In this document: positions 9,338 to 18,394 of the stretch, piece after piece | How the letters are laid out: each line of letters begins with the position of its first letter | How positions within the stretch are numbered: position 1 is the first letter of the stretch | From: Pseudofrankia sp. DC12 | GTDB lineage: Bacteria; Actinomycetota; Actinomycetes; Frankiales; Frankiaceae | DNA: 64,000 bases | Direction of reading: 5' to 3' | Assembly: GCF_000966285.1 (NCBI RefSeq) | Contig: NZ_KQ031391.1 | Span: 2,380,640 to 2,444,639 of the forward strand | Translations under genes and position numbers: made by a program | The notes under the pieces: generated by a model | Told to the model about the DNA's origin: nothing | Seen by the model: the letters and a program-made list of their open reading frames with translations, nothing else | Database searches by the model: none

Positions 9338-10456
9338 TCACGGCTGGAGCGTGCCCGGCGCGGCTGGGGTCTCGGCGCGGGCGGCCGCAAGCCTGCAGTA
9401 GGCGGCGACGTCGAGGGTCTCGCCCCGGGCGCCGGGGTCGACGCCGGCGGCACGGGCCAGCCGGTCGACGGCGGCCGGCGAGCCGGCCCAGCCGGCGAGC
9501 GCAGTCCGCAGCGTCTTGCGGCGCTGGGCGAAGGCCGCGTCGATCGCGGCGAAGACCTCCGGGCGCAGCGCCGCCGGCGCCGGGGCGGGCCGCCGGGCGA
9601 AGGCGACCAGGCCGGAGTCGACGTTCGGCACCGGCCAGAAGACCGACCTCGGCACCGGACCGGCCGGGCGCACCTCGGCGTACCACGCGAGCTTGACGCT
9701 CGGCACCCCGTAGACCCGGCCGCCGGGCGGGGAGGTCAGCCGATCGGCGACCTCCGCCTGGACCATCACCAGTCCGCGCTCCAGCGACGGAATCCGTTCC
9801 AACAGGCCGAGCAGCAGTGGAACGGCGATGTTGTACGGCAGGTTCGCCGCGAGGACCATGGGAGCCCCAGCCGCGCCGGCCGGGCCAGCAGAGCCAACCG
9901 GGCCAGCAGCGTTGGCCGGGCCCGCGGGTCCAACCAGGCCGGCAGCGTCGGCGGCCAGGCCAGCAGGGCTTGCGCGCTCGGCAGCGCCAACCGGGCCGCC
10001 CGAACTGGCGGGTCCAGCGGGGCTGGCGGAGCTGGTCGGCGAAGGCAGCTCGCCGGGCAGGTCGGCGGGGACGAGCCGCAGCGCGTCCTTGGTCAGCACG
10101 GTCAGGCGGGCCGCCGTCGCCGGCTCCAGCCGGGCCGCGGCCGTCGCCGGCAGGGCGGCGGCCAGAGCCGGGTCGACCTCGACGGCGAGCACGCGTCGCG
10201 CCACCCCGAGCAGGCCGAGGGTGAGCGAGCCGATCCCCGGGCCTACCTCGAGGACGACGTCATCCGGCCCGATCCCGGCCAGCCGCACCAGCCGGCGGAC
10301 CGTGTTCGGGTCGACCAGGAAGTTCTGCCCGCGCCGCTTCGTCGGCCGCAGATCCAGGGCAGCCGCGATCGCCCGGATGTCCGCCCCGGACAGCAGCCCG
10401 CCCCCGGGCACCGCCGTCGGGGCGCCGCCCCGCGGCCTGCCGCCAGCCTCCGCCAC
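9338..10456 (-). CDS. ksgA: 16S rRNA dimethyladenosine transferase with a 60-residue Ala/Gly/Pro insertion
   Basis: 372 residues (GTG start), against about 270-300 in the family. KsgA (RsmA) dimethylates A1518 and A1519 of 16S rRNA late in small-subunit assembly. The conserved R-R-G-Q-N-F-L-V-D, the SAM loop G-P-G-I-G-S (72-77), E-V-D and the catalytic N-L-P-Y-N-I (205-210) are present, as is the C-terminal F-W-P-V-P-N-V-D-S. Residues about 138-199 form a collagen-like run of Ala, Gly, Pro and Ser between the V-P-A-D-L strand and the catalytic loop; the DNA there is imperfect short repeats. It starts 10 bases after tatD ends, so the two are one operon. Confidence 0.94.
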   Translation of the reverse strand: MAEAGGRPRGGAPTAVPGGGLLSGADIRAIAAALDLRPTKRRGQNFLVDPNTVRRLVRLAGIGPDDVVLEVGPGIGSLTLGLLGVARRVLAVEVDPALAAALPATAAARLEPATAARLTVLTKDALRLVPADLPGELPSPTSSASPAGPASSGGPVGAAERASPAGLAADAAGLVGPAGPANAAGPVGSAGPAGAAGAPMVLAANLPYNIAVPLLLGLLERIPSLERGLVMVQAEVADRLTSPPGGRVYGVPSVKLAWYAEVRPAGPVPRSVFWPVPNVDSGLVAFARRPAPAPAALRPEVFAAIDAAFAQRRKTLRTALAGWAGSPAAVDRLARAAGVDPGARGETLDVAAYCRLAAARAETPAAPGTLQP

Positions 10457-10466
10457 GTCGGCCGGG

Positions 10467-11309
10467 CTACCAGGGCCCGAAGACGCGCTCAGCGGTCGCC
10501 GCGACGGTCGCGGCCAGCTCGTCGACCGCCTCGGCCCGGACCTCGGCGATCGCGCGCAGCGTCAGCGGCGCCAGGTAGGGGCCGTTCGGCCGGCCGCGGA
10601 ACGGCATCGGGGTCAGGAACGGCGCGTCGGTCTCGACCAGCAACAGCTCACGCGGGGCCACCGCCGCAGCGGCGCGAAGCTGCTCGGCGTTCTTGAAGGT
10701 GACGTTGCCGGCGAACGACATCACGTACCCGGCTGCCGCGCAGGCCTTCGCCATCTCGGCGTCGCCGGAGAACGCGTGGAAGACGACCGTGGCCGGCGCC
10801 CCCTCCTCGGCCAGGATGCGCAGCGTGTCGTCGTGCGCCTCCCGGTCATGGATCATCAGGGGCCGGCCGGTCTCCTTGGCGATCGAGATGTGCCGGCGAA
10901 AGCTCTCCTGCTGGGCCGCGTGCTGCTCCGGCGGGGTGCGGAAGTAGTCGAGCCCGGTCTCCCCGACCGCCCGGACCTGGGGCAGCCGGGCGAGGGTGGT
11001 GAGCTCGGCGAACGTGGCCTCGTCGACACCGCGGGCCGCCTCGTTGGGATGGATCGCGACCGCGGCGTAGACGTCCGGGAACTCGGCGGCGACCGCGGCC
11101 TGCCAACGGCTCGTCGCCAGGTCCACGCCCACGGTGACCATCCGGCGGATGCCGACCGCCCGGGCCGCGGCGACGGCCTCGGCCGGAATCGCGTCCATCA
11201 GGTCCAGATGGCAGTGGCTGTCGATGATCTCGATGTCCAGCGGCTCCGGCGGTGGCGGCGGATCCCCCTTGCGGCCGGTATCCTTGGCCCGCGCGTTCGC
11301 GCCACTCAC
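10467..11309 (-). CDS. tatD: TatD-family metal-dependent hydrolase
   Basis: 280 residues from the GTG at 11309. TatD-type enzymes are TIM-barrel metallohydrolases with 3'-5' exonuclease activity on DNA or RNA. Metal-ligand motifs are all present: D-S-H-C-H-L-D near residue 30, G-I-H-P equivalent [12 protein letters not shown], the H in M-I-H-D-R, the H in F-H-A-F-S-G, and the final E-T-D-A-P-F-L. The gene lies directly upstream of ksgA, a frequent actinobacterial arrangement; the metG that often precedes it is absent here. Confidence 0.94.
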   Translation of the reverse strand: MSGANARAKDTGRKGDPPPPPEPLDIEIIDSHCHLDLMDAIPAEAVAAARAVGIRRMVTVGVDLATSRWQAAVAAEFPDVYAAVAIHPNEAARGVDEATFAELTTLARLPQVRAVGETGLDYFRTPPEQHAAQQESFRRHISIAKETGRPLMIHDREAHDDTLRILAEEGAPATVVFHAFSGDAEMAKACAAAGYVMSFAGNVTFKNAEQLRAAAAVAPRELLLVETDAPFLTPMPFRGRPNGPYLAPLTLRAIAEVRAEAVDELAATVAATAERVFGPW

Positions 11310-11433
11310 GTCGTCACCTCTGCCACCTCGTCACCACGTCCAAGGCCAGAGCACCTGCCTTCACAGGCCTGCGGAGGCCCGGGATACCCTTCGGACGGAC
11401 GGCTGTTCGCGCGCCTCGTAGATCCTATGGGTC

Positions 11434-12639
11434 GTGAGTGGCGGTCCTCGCGTGGCCAGATCCTCGAAATCTGGCCACCCTGCCACCATCGGGGATGCCA
11501 CTTTCCATGGGTCGCTTGCTACACGGATGCCGATGACCGCTCTGACCGTCGCGCTTGTCACGCCTCTCACCGGTCCCGACGCGGCGCAGGGCCTGGCCAG
11601 CCTGCGCGGCCTGACACTGTGGGCCCGGGACGAGCACGTTCCCCTGCCCTGGACTGAGATCAGCGTGACGGCCTACGACGCGTACCCGGATCCGGCCGCG
11701 GCCATGCGCACCGCCGCGGCCGCGCGGCCGGCGGCGATCCTGGGCCCGTTCGGCCGGCGCGCGGCCCTGGCCGCCGTCGCCGCGACCGACCGGGTCGTGT
11801 TCAACGTCGGCGCGCCGATCACCCGGTTCATGCGGCAGACCTATCCCAAGGTCATCAACGTGGCCGCGCCGTCGTCGACGTGGCCGCGCCAGGTGCTCGC
11901 GCTGGTCCGGTCGGCCGACCGGACCGCGCGCAAGGCGGCCGTGCTGCTCGCCGCCGGCGACTTCGCGATCGAGACCACGGCGAGCATCAAGGCCGCCGGG
12001 CGCTCGCTCGGCTTCGACGTCACCACCAGCACGTTCGGCCCGGGCCAGGCGGCTCTCGCGGCCAGCCGGCTGCCGGCGGCCGACGTGCTGATCGTGCACG
12101 CCGACCCGGACGACGAGCTGACCGCTGCCGGCGCCCTGCTGCGCCGGTCCTGGCGGGCCGCGGCGTTCTCGACCGCCGTCAGCACCCAGGTCGCGGCGAG
12201 CTTCGGCGACGCCAGCGACGGCCTGCTCGCCCCCGGCAGCTGGCTGCCGGACAGCAAGGCCGAGACCGCCACCGGGCCGACGGCCTGGCAGTTCACCGGC
12301 GAGTTCCACGCGCTGCACGGCACCCCGCCGACGGCGACCGCCGCCTGGACGTACGTGTCCGGGCTGATCCTGGGCGCCTGCATCCGCCGGTCCGGAAGCA
12401 TCGACGACCAGGCGGTGCTCACCGCCGCCCGGGGCATGGACACGACCACGCTGCTCGGCCGGTTCCGGCTCGACGAGACGACGGGCCTGCAGGTCGGCCA
12501 CCAGATCCCCATCGTGCAGTGGCAGTCCGGCGCATCCTGGACGGTCTGGCCGCGCGAGGGCGCCCGCGCCCGGTTCGCCCACCCACGCTGGCAGGCCCGG
12601 ACCGCGAACCCCGGCTTCACCCCGCGCACGTTCCACTGA
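11434..12639 (+). CDS. periplasmic-binding-protein-like (receptor family ligand-binding) protein without signal peptide
   Basis: Up to 401 residues from the GTG at 11434; starts at 11527 or 11533 give about 370 residues and begin directly at the first beta strand, so they are likelier. The sequence follows the type I periplasmic binding fold of branched-chain amino acid receptors: an initial A-L-V-T-P-L-T-G-P strand, I-L-G-P-F-G-R in the first lobe, and a second Rossmann-like lobe near 170-330. No signal peptide or lipobox is seen with any start, unlike transporter receptors. It may be a cytoplasmic sensor-like protein. No transporter gene is nearby, and tatD is divergent from it. Confidence 0.6.
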   Translation: MSGGPRVARSSKSGHPATIGDATFHGSLATRMPMTALTVALVTPLTGPDAAQGLASLRGLTLWARDEHVPLPWTEISVTAYDAYPDPAAAMRTAAAARPAAILGPFGRRAALAAVAATDRVVFNVGAPITRFMRQTYPKVINVAAPSSTWPRQVLALVRSADRTARKAAVLLAAGDFAIETTASIKAAGRSLGFDVTTSTFGPGQAALAASRLPAADVLIVHADPDDELTAAGALLRRSWRAAAFSTAVSTQVAASFGDASDGLLAPGSWLPDSKAETATGPTAWQFTGEFHALHGTPPTATAAWTYVSGLILGACIRRSGSIDDQAVLTAARGMDTTTLLGRFRLDETTGLQVGHQIPIVQWQSGASWTVWPREGARARFAHPRWQARTANPGFTPRTFH

Positions 12640-12882
12640 TCTGTTCGCCGCCGCCCGGACCACGGCGACACCGCCGGGGCTCGCCGGGACGGCGCGACAC
12701 CGGGCGACCATGAGGCCAAGCGGTTGTACTGGTGCCCGTGGACCGGTGGCCCCGGTCCCGGCCGCGCCTGGCCTCCGTCGGCGCGGGCCGGGGTGGCGGT
12801 GGGGATCACGCCGGGCCATCGCGACACGCGCCGAACGCGGCGGCCAAGACCTGAGAGGTCGAGGGGAAGCTGGGAGGTGCCG

Positions 12883-13530
12883 ATGTCGTCTGGACCGACC
12901 GCGGCGCTGCCTGGAGTCCCGGACGCACCGGCCGGGCTGGAGCGGGTCGGCGCTGGCACGCCGACGGGAGCGGCCAACCCCGGCCCGGCGCCGAGCACGC
13001 CGCGTGGACTGCGGCGGCGGCGGTTGCTGCGCGGCGCGGCCGGGCTGCTCATCGTCGGCTTCCTGCTGACGACGGCGAAGCTGTACGTGTTCCCGAAGCG
13101 GGACGCCCCGGTGCCCGTCGACGCGATCGTGATGTTCGCCGGCAGCACCGGGCGGCTGGAGCTGGCGGTGACCCTGGCTCGGGACGGCTACGCCCCGGTC
13201 CTGGCCGTCTCCCAGCCGACCCCGGCCGACCCCTGCCCACCCGACACCATCGCCGGAGTCGAGGTCATCTGCTTCCACCCGAAGCCGCTGACCACGCAGG
13301 GCGAGGCCCGCTGGACAGGCGCGACGGCCCGGGCCCGCGGCTGGCGGTCCATCCTCGTGATCACCTCGACGCCCCAGGACACCCGCGCCCGGCTACGGCT
13401 GAGCCGCTGCTACGACGGCCACGTCCGGGTCATGAGCGTCGACGCACCGAACCGCCCAACCTGGGCCTACATGGTCGCCTACGAATGGGCCGCGACGGTG
13501 AAGGCCCTGACGCTCCAGCGCTCCTGCTGA
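12883..13530 (+). CDS. YdcF-like (DUF218) membrane-anchored protein
   Basis: 215 residues from the ATG at 12883 behind GGGAGG; a longer reading frame starting at 12724 lacks a ribosome site. An N-terminal cytoplasmic tail of about 45 residues, ending in an R-R-R-R cluster, precedes one transmembrane segment near 48-66. The extracytoplasmic part resembles the DUF218/SanA/YdcF fold: V-D-A-I-V-M-F-A-G near the start, an E-A-R-W-T motif, and I-L-V-I-T-S before a helix with T-R-A-R-L. Family members affect envelope integrity or bind SAM; the role here is not known. Confidence 0.72.
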   Translation: MSSGPTAALPGVPDAPAGLERVGAGTPTGAANPGPAPSTPRGLRRRRLLRGAAGLLIVGFLLTTAKLYVFPKRDAPVPVDAIVMFAGSTGRLELAVTLARDGYAPVLAVSQPTPADPCPPDTIAGVEVICFHPKPLTTQGEARWTGATARARGWRSILVITSTPQDTRARLRLSRCYDGHVRVMSVDAPNRPTWAYMVAYEWAATVKALTLQRSC

Positions 13531-13573
13531 CCGGCCGGCACCGCCACGCGCCCGGCGGTGCCGGGCGGGAGAC

Positions 13574-13855
13574 AAGGCCGCGCCTGACGAACGCCACCCG
13601 GATCTCGGCCCTGGACAGACGTCCACCCCGTAAATCTCGCCAACCCCGAACCAGGTTGGGGAGGGCGCCCAGCGCCCGACCCGGCGAGTCAGGCGAAGGC
13701 GCGCAAGCGCCGAGAAGGCCGCGCCTGACGAACGCCACCCGGATCTCGGCCCTGGACAGACGTCCACCCCGTAAATCTCGCCAACCCCGAACCAGGTTGG
13801 GGAGGGCGCCCAGCGCCCGACCCGGCGAGTCGGGCGAAGGCGCGCAAGCGCCGGT
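13574..13855 (+). repeat. 141-bp tandem duplication, two copies
   Basis: Units 13574-13714 and 13715-13855 are almost identical; I see a G/A difference in the GAGTCRGGCG segment and at the unit edge. Each unit holds the palindrome-like AACC...GGTT motif and GCGCCC inverted motifs. It fills the convergent gap between the YdcF-like gene and trpS. The GGTTGG-GAGGGCGC part recurs, inverted and diverged, at about 5150-5195. Confidence 0.9.
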
Positions 13856-13869
13856 TCCGCCCGACCGCC

Positions 13870-14919
13870 TTACAGCGTGTCGATGCCGACCGCCTGGCGG
13901 ACGCCGGCGAGCACCGGGCGGGCACGATCGCGGGCCTGCTCGGCGCCGTCGGCGAGGATGCGGTCGAGCTCGCTGCCAGGAACCATCAGTTCCTCGTAGC
14001 GCTCCCGCAGGGGCGTGAGCCGGGTGTTGATCGCCTCGAACAGGGCGTTCTTCAGGTCGCCCCAGCCGGTGCCGCCGGCTTCGAGCCGCCGCCGCATCTC
14101 GGCGATGTCGCCGGGCGTGGCGAAGTTCTCGTAGAGCTGGAAGGCGGCCGAGGTGTCCGGGTCCTTCGGCTCCTCCACCGGGGTGCTGTCGCTCTTGATC
14201 GAGCGGACCAGCTTGCGCAGCCGCGCCTCCGGGGCGAACAGCGGGATCGTGTTGCCGTAGGACTTGCTCATCTTGCGGCCGTCCAGGCCAGGCAGCACGC
14301 GTCCGGTGTCGCCCGGCGGGGTGACGGCCTCCGGGATCCGCAGCGTGAAGACGTCGCCGAACAGGTGGTTGAAGGAGCCGGCGATGTCGGCCGCGATCTC
14401 CACGTGCTGGACCTGGTCCTGCCCGACCGGCACCACGTCGGTGTTCATGATGAGGATGTCGACCGCCATCAGCACGGGGTAACTGAACAGGCCCATGTTG
14501 ATGCCGGCGTCCAGGTCGGTGACCCCCGCCCCGGCATTGCGGTCCCGGGCCGCCTTGTAGGCGTGGGCCCGGTTCATCAGGCCCTTGCCGGTGACGCAGG
14601 ACAGCACCCAGGTCAGCTCGAAGATCTCCGGCACGTCCGACTGCCGGTAGAAGATCGTCTGCTTCGGGTCCAGGCCGAGGGCGACCCAGGTGGCACCCAC
14701 CGAACGGGTCCAGCCCGCCAGCGACGCCCGGTCCCGGACCGAGGTCAGCGCGTGGTAGTCAGCGATGAAGTAGATCGACTCGTAGGACGAGGCCATCTCC
14801 AGCGCCGGGCGGATCGCCCCGATGTAGTTGCCCAGATGCGGCTCACCGGTCGGCTTTATCCCGGTGAGCGAGACCTTCTGACCCCGGCGCGAGCCGTCGT
14901 GCGAGTCCTCATGTGCCAC
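13870..14919 (-). CDS. trpS: tryptophanyl-tRNA synthetase
   Basis: 349 residues from the GTG at 14919; the frame stays open further upstream but there overlaps the glycosyltransferase gene in another frame and is not conserved. It is a class Ic synthetase charging tRNA-Trp. The HIGH-like motif P-T-G-E-P-H-L-G-N is at 23-31 and K-M-S-K-S at 216-220. D-I-L-I-M and G-Q-D-Q-x-Q-H-V-E for tryptophan and ATP binding are also present. Length is typical. It begins 10 bases after the stop of the upstream glycosyltransferase, suggesting co-transcription. Confidence 0.95.
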   Translation of the reverse strand: MAHEDSHDGSRRGQKVSLTGIKPTGEPHLGNYIGAIRPALEMASSYESIYFIADYHALTSVRDRASLAGWTRSVGATWVALGLDPKQTIFYRQSDVPEIFELTWVLSCVTGKGLMNRAHAYKAARDRNAGAGVTDLDAGINMGLFSYPVLMAVDILIMNTDVVPVGQDQVQHVEIAADIAGSFNHLFGDVFTLRIPEAVTPPGDTGRVLPGLDGRKMSKSYGNTIPLFAPEARLRKLVRSIKSDSTPVEEPKDPDTSAAFQLYENFATPGDIAEMRRRLEAGGTGWGDLKNALFEAINTRLTPLRERYEELMVPGSELDRILADGAEQARDRARPVLAGVRQAVGIDTL

Positions 14920-14929
14920 GCGGCTCAGT

Positions 14930-15871
14930 TTACGGACGCGGGTCCACCCCGTTTCCCGGCGTGCAGGCGGGCGGCTTCCCTGCGCGCAGGCGGGCGGCAT
15001 AGCCGAGCATGAAGCGGACATGGCGGGCGGCGTCGCGCAGCGAGTGCAGCTTCGAGGTACCCGTCCGCGGGTGGTAGGTAATCGGTACCTCCCGGACCCG
15101 CAGCCCGCTGGCCGCCGCGGCGACCACCAGCTCGGAGGCCAGCTCCATCCCGCCCTGGCGCGGCGCCATCCGCTCGTAGGCGGCGCGGGTGAACGCCCGC
15201 ATACCCGAGTGCGCGTCGGTGGTGCGCAGCCCGAACAGCCGGTTGAGCATTCGGGTGAGCACCGGGTTCCCGATCCGCCGGTGCGTCCAGGGCATCGCGC
15301 CGGGCCGGATATCGCCGGCGAACCGGGAGCCGAGCACATAGTCGGCCCGGCCGCCGCGCAGCGGGTCCAGCAGCCGGGGCAGCTCGCCGAAGTCATAGGA
15401 GCAGTCCGAGTCGCCCATCACCAGGTAGTGGCCGCGGGCGGCGGCGAACCCGGCCAGGTAGGCGTTGCCGTAGCCGCGACGAGGCTCGCGCACGACCCAG
15501 GCGCCGGCCTGCGCCGCGACCCGCCGCGAGCCGTCGGTGGAGCCGTTGTCGGCGACGACCACCTCCCCCGGCACCCCGGCCGCGGCGAGCCCCGCACGGG
15601 CCGCGCGGACGCACCGCCCGACCGAGTCACGCTCGTTCAGGCACGGCATCACCACGGACACCAGCGGCTGGTCCCGTTCCACGGGCGCGGCCGGCCTGGG
15701 TCCGGCGGAGCGCGGCACCGTGGCGCGCGGCCGCCAGACCTCCGGCCCGGTCTGACGGCGTCGCGCGCGGACGGCGTCGGCCGGGCCGCCGCGGACCGTG
15801 GAGCCGCTGGCGGCGTTCGAACTGGGGTGCGTGGCCGGGTATCGCTCCGGCTTGACGGTGTGCTCGGTCAC
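14930..15871 (-). CDS. family 2 glycosyltransferase (polyprenyl-phosphate sugar synthase type)
   Basis: 313 residues from the GTG at 15871, with GGAGGGGG upstream. After about 70 variable residues a GT-A domain begins at V-S-V-V-M-P-C-L-N-E-R. It shows A-D-N-G-S-T-D-G-S, the metal-binding region M-G-D-S-D-C-S-Y-D, and a G-S-R-F stretch, followed by H-S-G-M-R-A-F and E-V-P-I-T-Y-H-P-R. This pattern matches DPM1/GtrB-like transferases that load a sugar onto a polyprenyl phosphate. No C-terminal transmembrane pair is obvious. A link to the mannosyltransferase at 5.3-7.0 kb is possible but not shown. Confidence 0.85.
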   Translation of the reverse strand: MTEHTVKPERYPATHPSSNAASGSTVRGGPADAVRARRRQTGPEVWRPRATVPRSAGPRPAAPVERDQPLVSVVMPCLNERDSVGRCVRAARAGLAAAGVPGEVVVADNGSTDGSRRVAAQAGAWVVREPRRGYGNAYLAGFAAARGHYLVMGDSDCSYDFGELPRLLDPLRGGRADYVLGSRFAGDIRPGAMPWTHRRIGNPVLTRMLNRLFGLRTTDAHSGMRAFTRAAYERMAPRQGGMELASELVVAAAASGLRVREVPITYHPRTGTSKLHSLRDAARHVRFMLGYAARLRAGKPPACTPGNGVDPRP

Positions 15872-16214
15872 GCAGTCTCGTCTACCCCCTCCAAAGCGGT
15901 GAACGCACAGTGTCCAGCAGGCATGAAATAACAACGGGCAGAGACCCGGTCGACCGCACTCGAAACCCAGAGCGACTCATCAACAACCATCGGTTCCGAC
16001 AGCGCGATCTCTAGCCGCCGAGCCGGGCCGGTTAACCGGGGGGCGACTGGACCCTCGCGAAGACCGTCGGGGATGGTGGAACGGTCACCACGTCCCGCGG
16101 CTGGTCCCGCCGCCGGGCGGGGCCTGCGGCCGTAGTGCGCGCCCGGAGGCATATCGGGGGGATCCAGGGCGTTGCCTGCCCCGACATCGGGGACGGCGAT
16201 CGAGAGGAATCAAG
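15872..16214. other. divergent intergenic region
   Basis: It separates the glycosyltransferase (minus) from the small plus-strand gene at 16215. Bases about 15890-16000 are less GC-rich than the surroundings and are the likely promoter zone. No other structure was recognised. Confidence 0.4.
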
Positions 16215-16445
16215 ATGGCGGATGTATCGGTGCGTTTCGCGATGACCGATGACAGCGAGATCGTGCTCAACCTCTCGCTCACCCAGGCAATCCGACTGAC
16301 CGAGGCGATCGCGTCCAAGGTGAGCCAGGCAATGACGGAGCAGCCTCGGATGAACAACTCGATGACGGGCTCGATGCCAGCCGGCATGAACGGCACCGGT
16401 GGCTACCCGCCGGCCGGCCGCCCCGGTCCGTACGGCACCGGCTGA
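16215..16445 (+). CDS. small hypothetical protein, 76 aa
   Basis: The ATG at 16215 follows GAGAGGA at a good distance. Residues 1-40 look like a compact strand-helix fold (V-S-V-R-F, then E-I-V-L-N-L-S-L-T-Q-A and an amphipathic helix). Residues 45-76 are a Met/Asn/Gly/Pro-rich flexible tail. I do not recognise the family. The ribosome site and balanced amino acid use argue that it is real, although its codon bias is weaker than that of its neighbours. Confidence 0.55.
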   Translation: MADVSVRFAMTDDSEIVLNLSLTQAIRLTEAIASKVSQAMTEQPRMNNSMTGSMPAGMNGTGGYPPAGRPGPYGTG

Positions 16446-16874
16446 CGGTCCCTCAGCGCCCCAGGCCCCGCTCGTCACCCGCCGGCTCCTTCGCCCTGAG
16501 CCGCCACGACCCGGGCCGGGGCCTGCCAGAAGAGATCCGCTTGGCGGCGGCGCCGCTGGACGGGCCGCGGCGTCCCGGGTGCGCTGGCGTGCAGCCGACA
16601 GCCCCCGGCCGGGCGGCCGACGGTGGAAGATACGGAAAACCGCTCGTCGGACCGATAACCTGATCCCTGAAGATCGCACGCGCTGCCCGTAACGGCAGTC
16701 GCCAGCTCGGCGGCTCCAGCGGGGTATCCGCGTGACGTAACTGGCGATACGAGGGAACGGACCGCCGGCGCGGCGGGCAGCACACGGATCGAGCACGCAA
16801 CGACAGCCAGGGCCGTCCCAAGGCCCGGGCGGCAGGGCCGGCCACCGTCGGTCCGACGGGCGCGGAGGGAAACG
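16446..16874. other. intergenic region upstream of FHA gene
   Basis: No gene is supported. The AT-richer segment at about 16620-16700 may be promoter sequence for the FHA-domain gene. No clear terminator hairpin was seen after the small gene. Confidence 0.35.
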
Positions 16875-18332
16875 ATGGTGGGACTGGACCGTTTCCGGGT
16901 GGTCGTGGAGGCGGGCCGCGGCCAGGAGACCGGGGTGGTGGTCCGGCTGCCCGGTGTCCTCATCGTCGCGAGGGTGGGCCGGCCGCGGACGGCCGAGACA
17001 GCCCGCCGGCTGCTGGACCTGTGCGCCGAGGTCGCCGCCGAGCCGGGTGACTCGGCCAGCACCGGCCGTCGCCTGGTCCGCCGGGTCGCGGGGCTGCTGG
17101 CCGCCGCAGACCCGGAGGACGTGCCCGACTTCGCGCTGCTGACCGCCATCGGCGAGCGGATCGCCGCGCTGGTGCACGGCGCGATGGACGTCGCCGCGGC
17201 CGGCTCCAGCCCCGTCAACCTGTCCGGGATCGAGTCGGCCACCTGGGTGGACCGCCTGTTGCCTGACGGAATCACCCATCTGCATATCGCCCCGAGCGAC
17301 CGGCCCGACGGCTCCGGGCTGCCGGGCGAAGGCTCCGAGGTGACCGGCACCGGCCTCGGGTTCCCGCTGGACCTCCGGGTCGGCGCGGTTCCGGGCATCG
17401 GCGCGAGCCTGCTGCCCGCCCGGGAGGCGCCGCTGCCGACCCCCCGTTCCGCGGCCGGCGACCTGCTGTCCAACTACGGCTCGCCGCGGGAGCCGGCGAC
17501 CGCCGCGGAGCGCATCCCGCTGCCGGTCGACCGCATCCCGGAGCAGCAGTCGATGGCCCCGCCGCCGCTGACACCGCTGCTCACCAAGGAGGAGCAGGCA
17601 CACCGGGCCCAGTCGGGGTCGGAGCCGACTCAGGCGGCCGACTTCGACGAGCTGGAGTTCGACGAGTTCGACGAGGACCCGCCCACCGAGCTCGCCCGTC
17701 CGGTGCCCGGCCCGGGCGGCCACCACGACGCCCGCGCGCACGGCGAGCTCACCGAGGACGACGACAGCGAGGCGCTGACCCAGCTGCCGGGCCAGACGTT
17801 CACGGTCTCCGACCTGATCGAGGACGATGACGCGCCGACGATGCTGCCGGACAACGGCCAGGCGCAGGTCGAGGGCGTGCTGTGCCCGAACGGGCATTTC
17901 AACCATCCGCAGGCCCCGTACTGCGCGGACTGCGGCGCCTCGCTGTCCGCCCAGGAGAGCCAGTCCGTGTGGCGGCCGCGGCCGTCGATCGGTGTGCTCG
18001 TCTTCGACGACGGCCAGACCATCCCGCTCGACATCGATCTGGTCATCGGCCGCCAGCCCGACCGGGACGACGCCGTGCGGGCCGGGAAGGCCCGGCCGCT
18101 GGCCGTCGAGGACGGCGAGAGCGCGGTCTCCCGGGTGCACGCCGTCATCACCCTGAACGGGTGGGACGCGGTGATCACCGACCGCGGCTCCGCCAACGGC
18201 ACCTACATCGCCCCGCCCGAGGCGACCGTGTGGACCCCGCTGGAGCCGAACCAGCCGGCGCCGCTGGTGTCCGGCACCCGCGTGCAGGTGGGCAAGCGCA
18301 CCTTCGTCTTCAACGGCCAGGTCAACGTCTGA
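16875..18332 (+). CDS. FHA-domain protein with central zinc ribbon
   Basis: 485 residues from the ATG at 16875 behind GGAGGGAAACG. The N-terminal 130 residues form a compact alpha/beta region of unknown type. Residues about 150-330 are acidic and low-complexity (including an E-L-E-F-D-E-F-D-E-D run). A zinc-ribbon-like C-P-N-G-H...C-A-D-C motif lies near 336-355. The C-terminal FHA domain shows I-G-R near 395, S-R-V-H-A near 420 and N-G-T-Y-I near 442, the phosphothreonine-binding core. Such proteins read Ser/Thr-kinase phosphorylation; no kinase or phosphatase gene is in this window. Confidence 0.85.
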   Translation: MVGLDRFRVVVEAGRGQETGVVVRLPGVLIVARVGRPRTAETARRLLDLCAEVAAEPGDSASTGRRLVRRVAGLLAAADPEDVPDFALLTAIGERIAALVHGAMDVAAAGSSPVNLSGIESATWVDRLLPDGITHLHIAPSDRPDGSGLPGEGSEVTGTGLGFPLDLRVGAVPGIGASLLPAREAPLPTPRSAAGDLLSNYGSPREPATAAERIPLPVDRIPEQQSMAPPPLTPLLTKEEQAHRAQSGSEPTQAADFDELEFDEFDEDPPTELARPVPGPGGHHDARAHGELTEDDDSEALTQLPGQTFTVSDLIEDDDAPTMLPDNGQAQVEGVLCPNGHFNHPQAPYCADCGASLSAQESQSVWRPRPSIGVLVFDDGQTIPLDIDLVIGRQPDRDDAVRAGKARPLAVEDGESAVSRVHAVITLNGWDAVITDRGSANGTYIAPPEATVWTPLEPNQPAPLVSGTRVQVGKRTFVFNGQVNV

Positions 18333-18394
18333 GCAGGCGCCGCCACGACCGCGCCGAGGGCGGCCGCGCCGCCGACAAGGCTAGCCTGGTCGCC

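Noticed and set aside
13393-13767. A minus-strand frame encoding a repeated D-V-C-P-G-P-R-S-G-W peptide
   Set aside because: The repetition comes from the 141-bp intergenic duplication; there is no ribosome site and the frame overlaps the YcdF-like gene end.
13870-15396. A longer TrpS starting inside the glycosyltransferase gene
   Set aside because: The extension is out of frame with a well-conserved GT2 domain and is not TrpS-like; family alignment starts near the GTG at 14919.
16032-18140. A 700-codon minus-strand frame across the small gene and the FHA gene
   Set aside because: Its composition is that of an antisense shadow; the FHA and zinc-ribbon motifs are on the plus strand.
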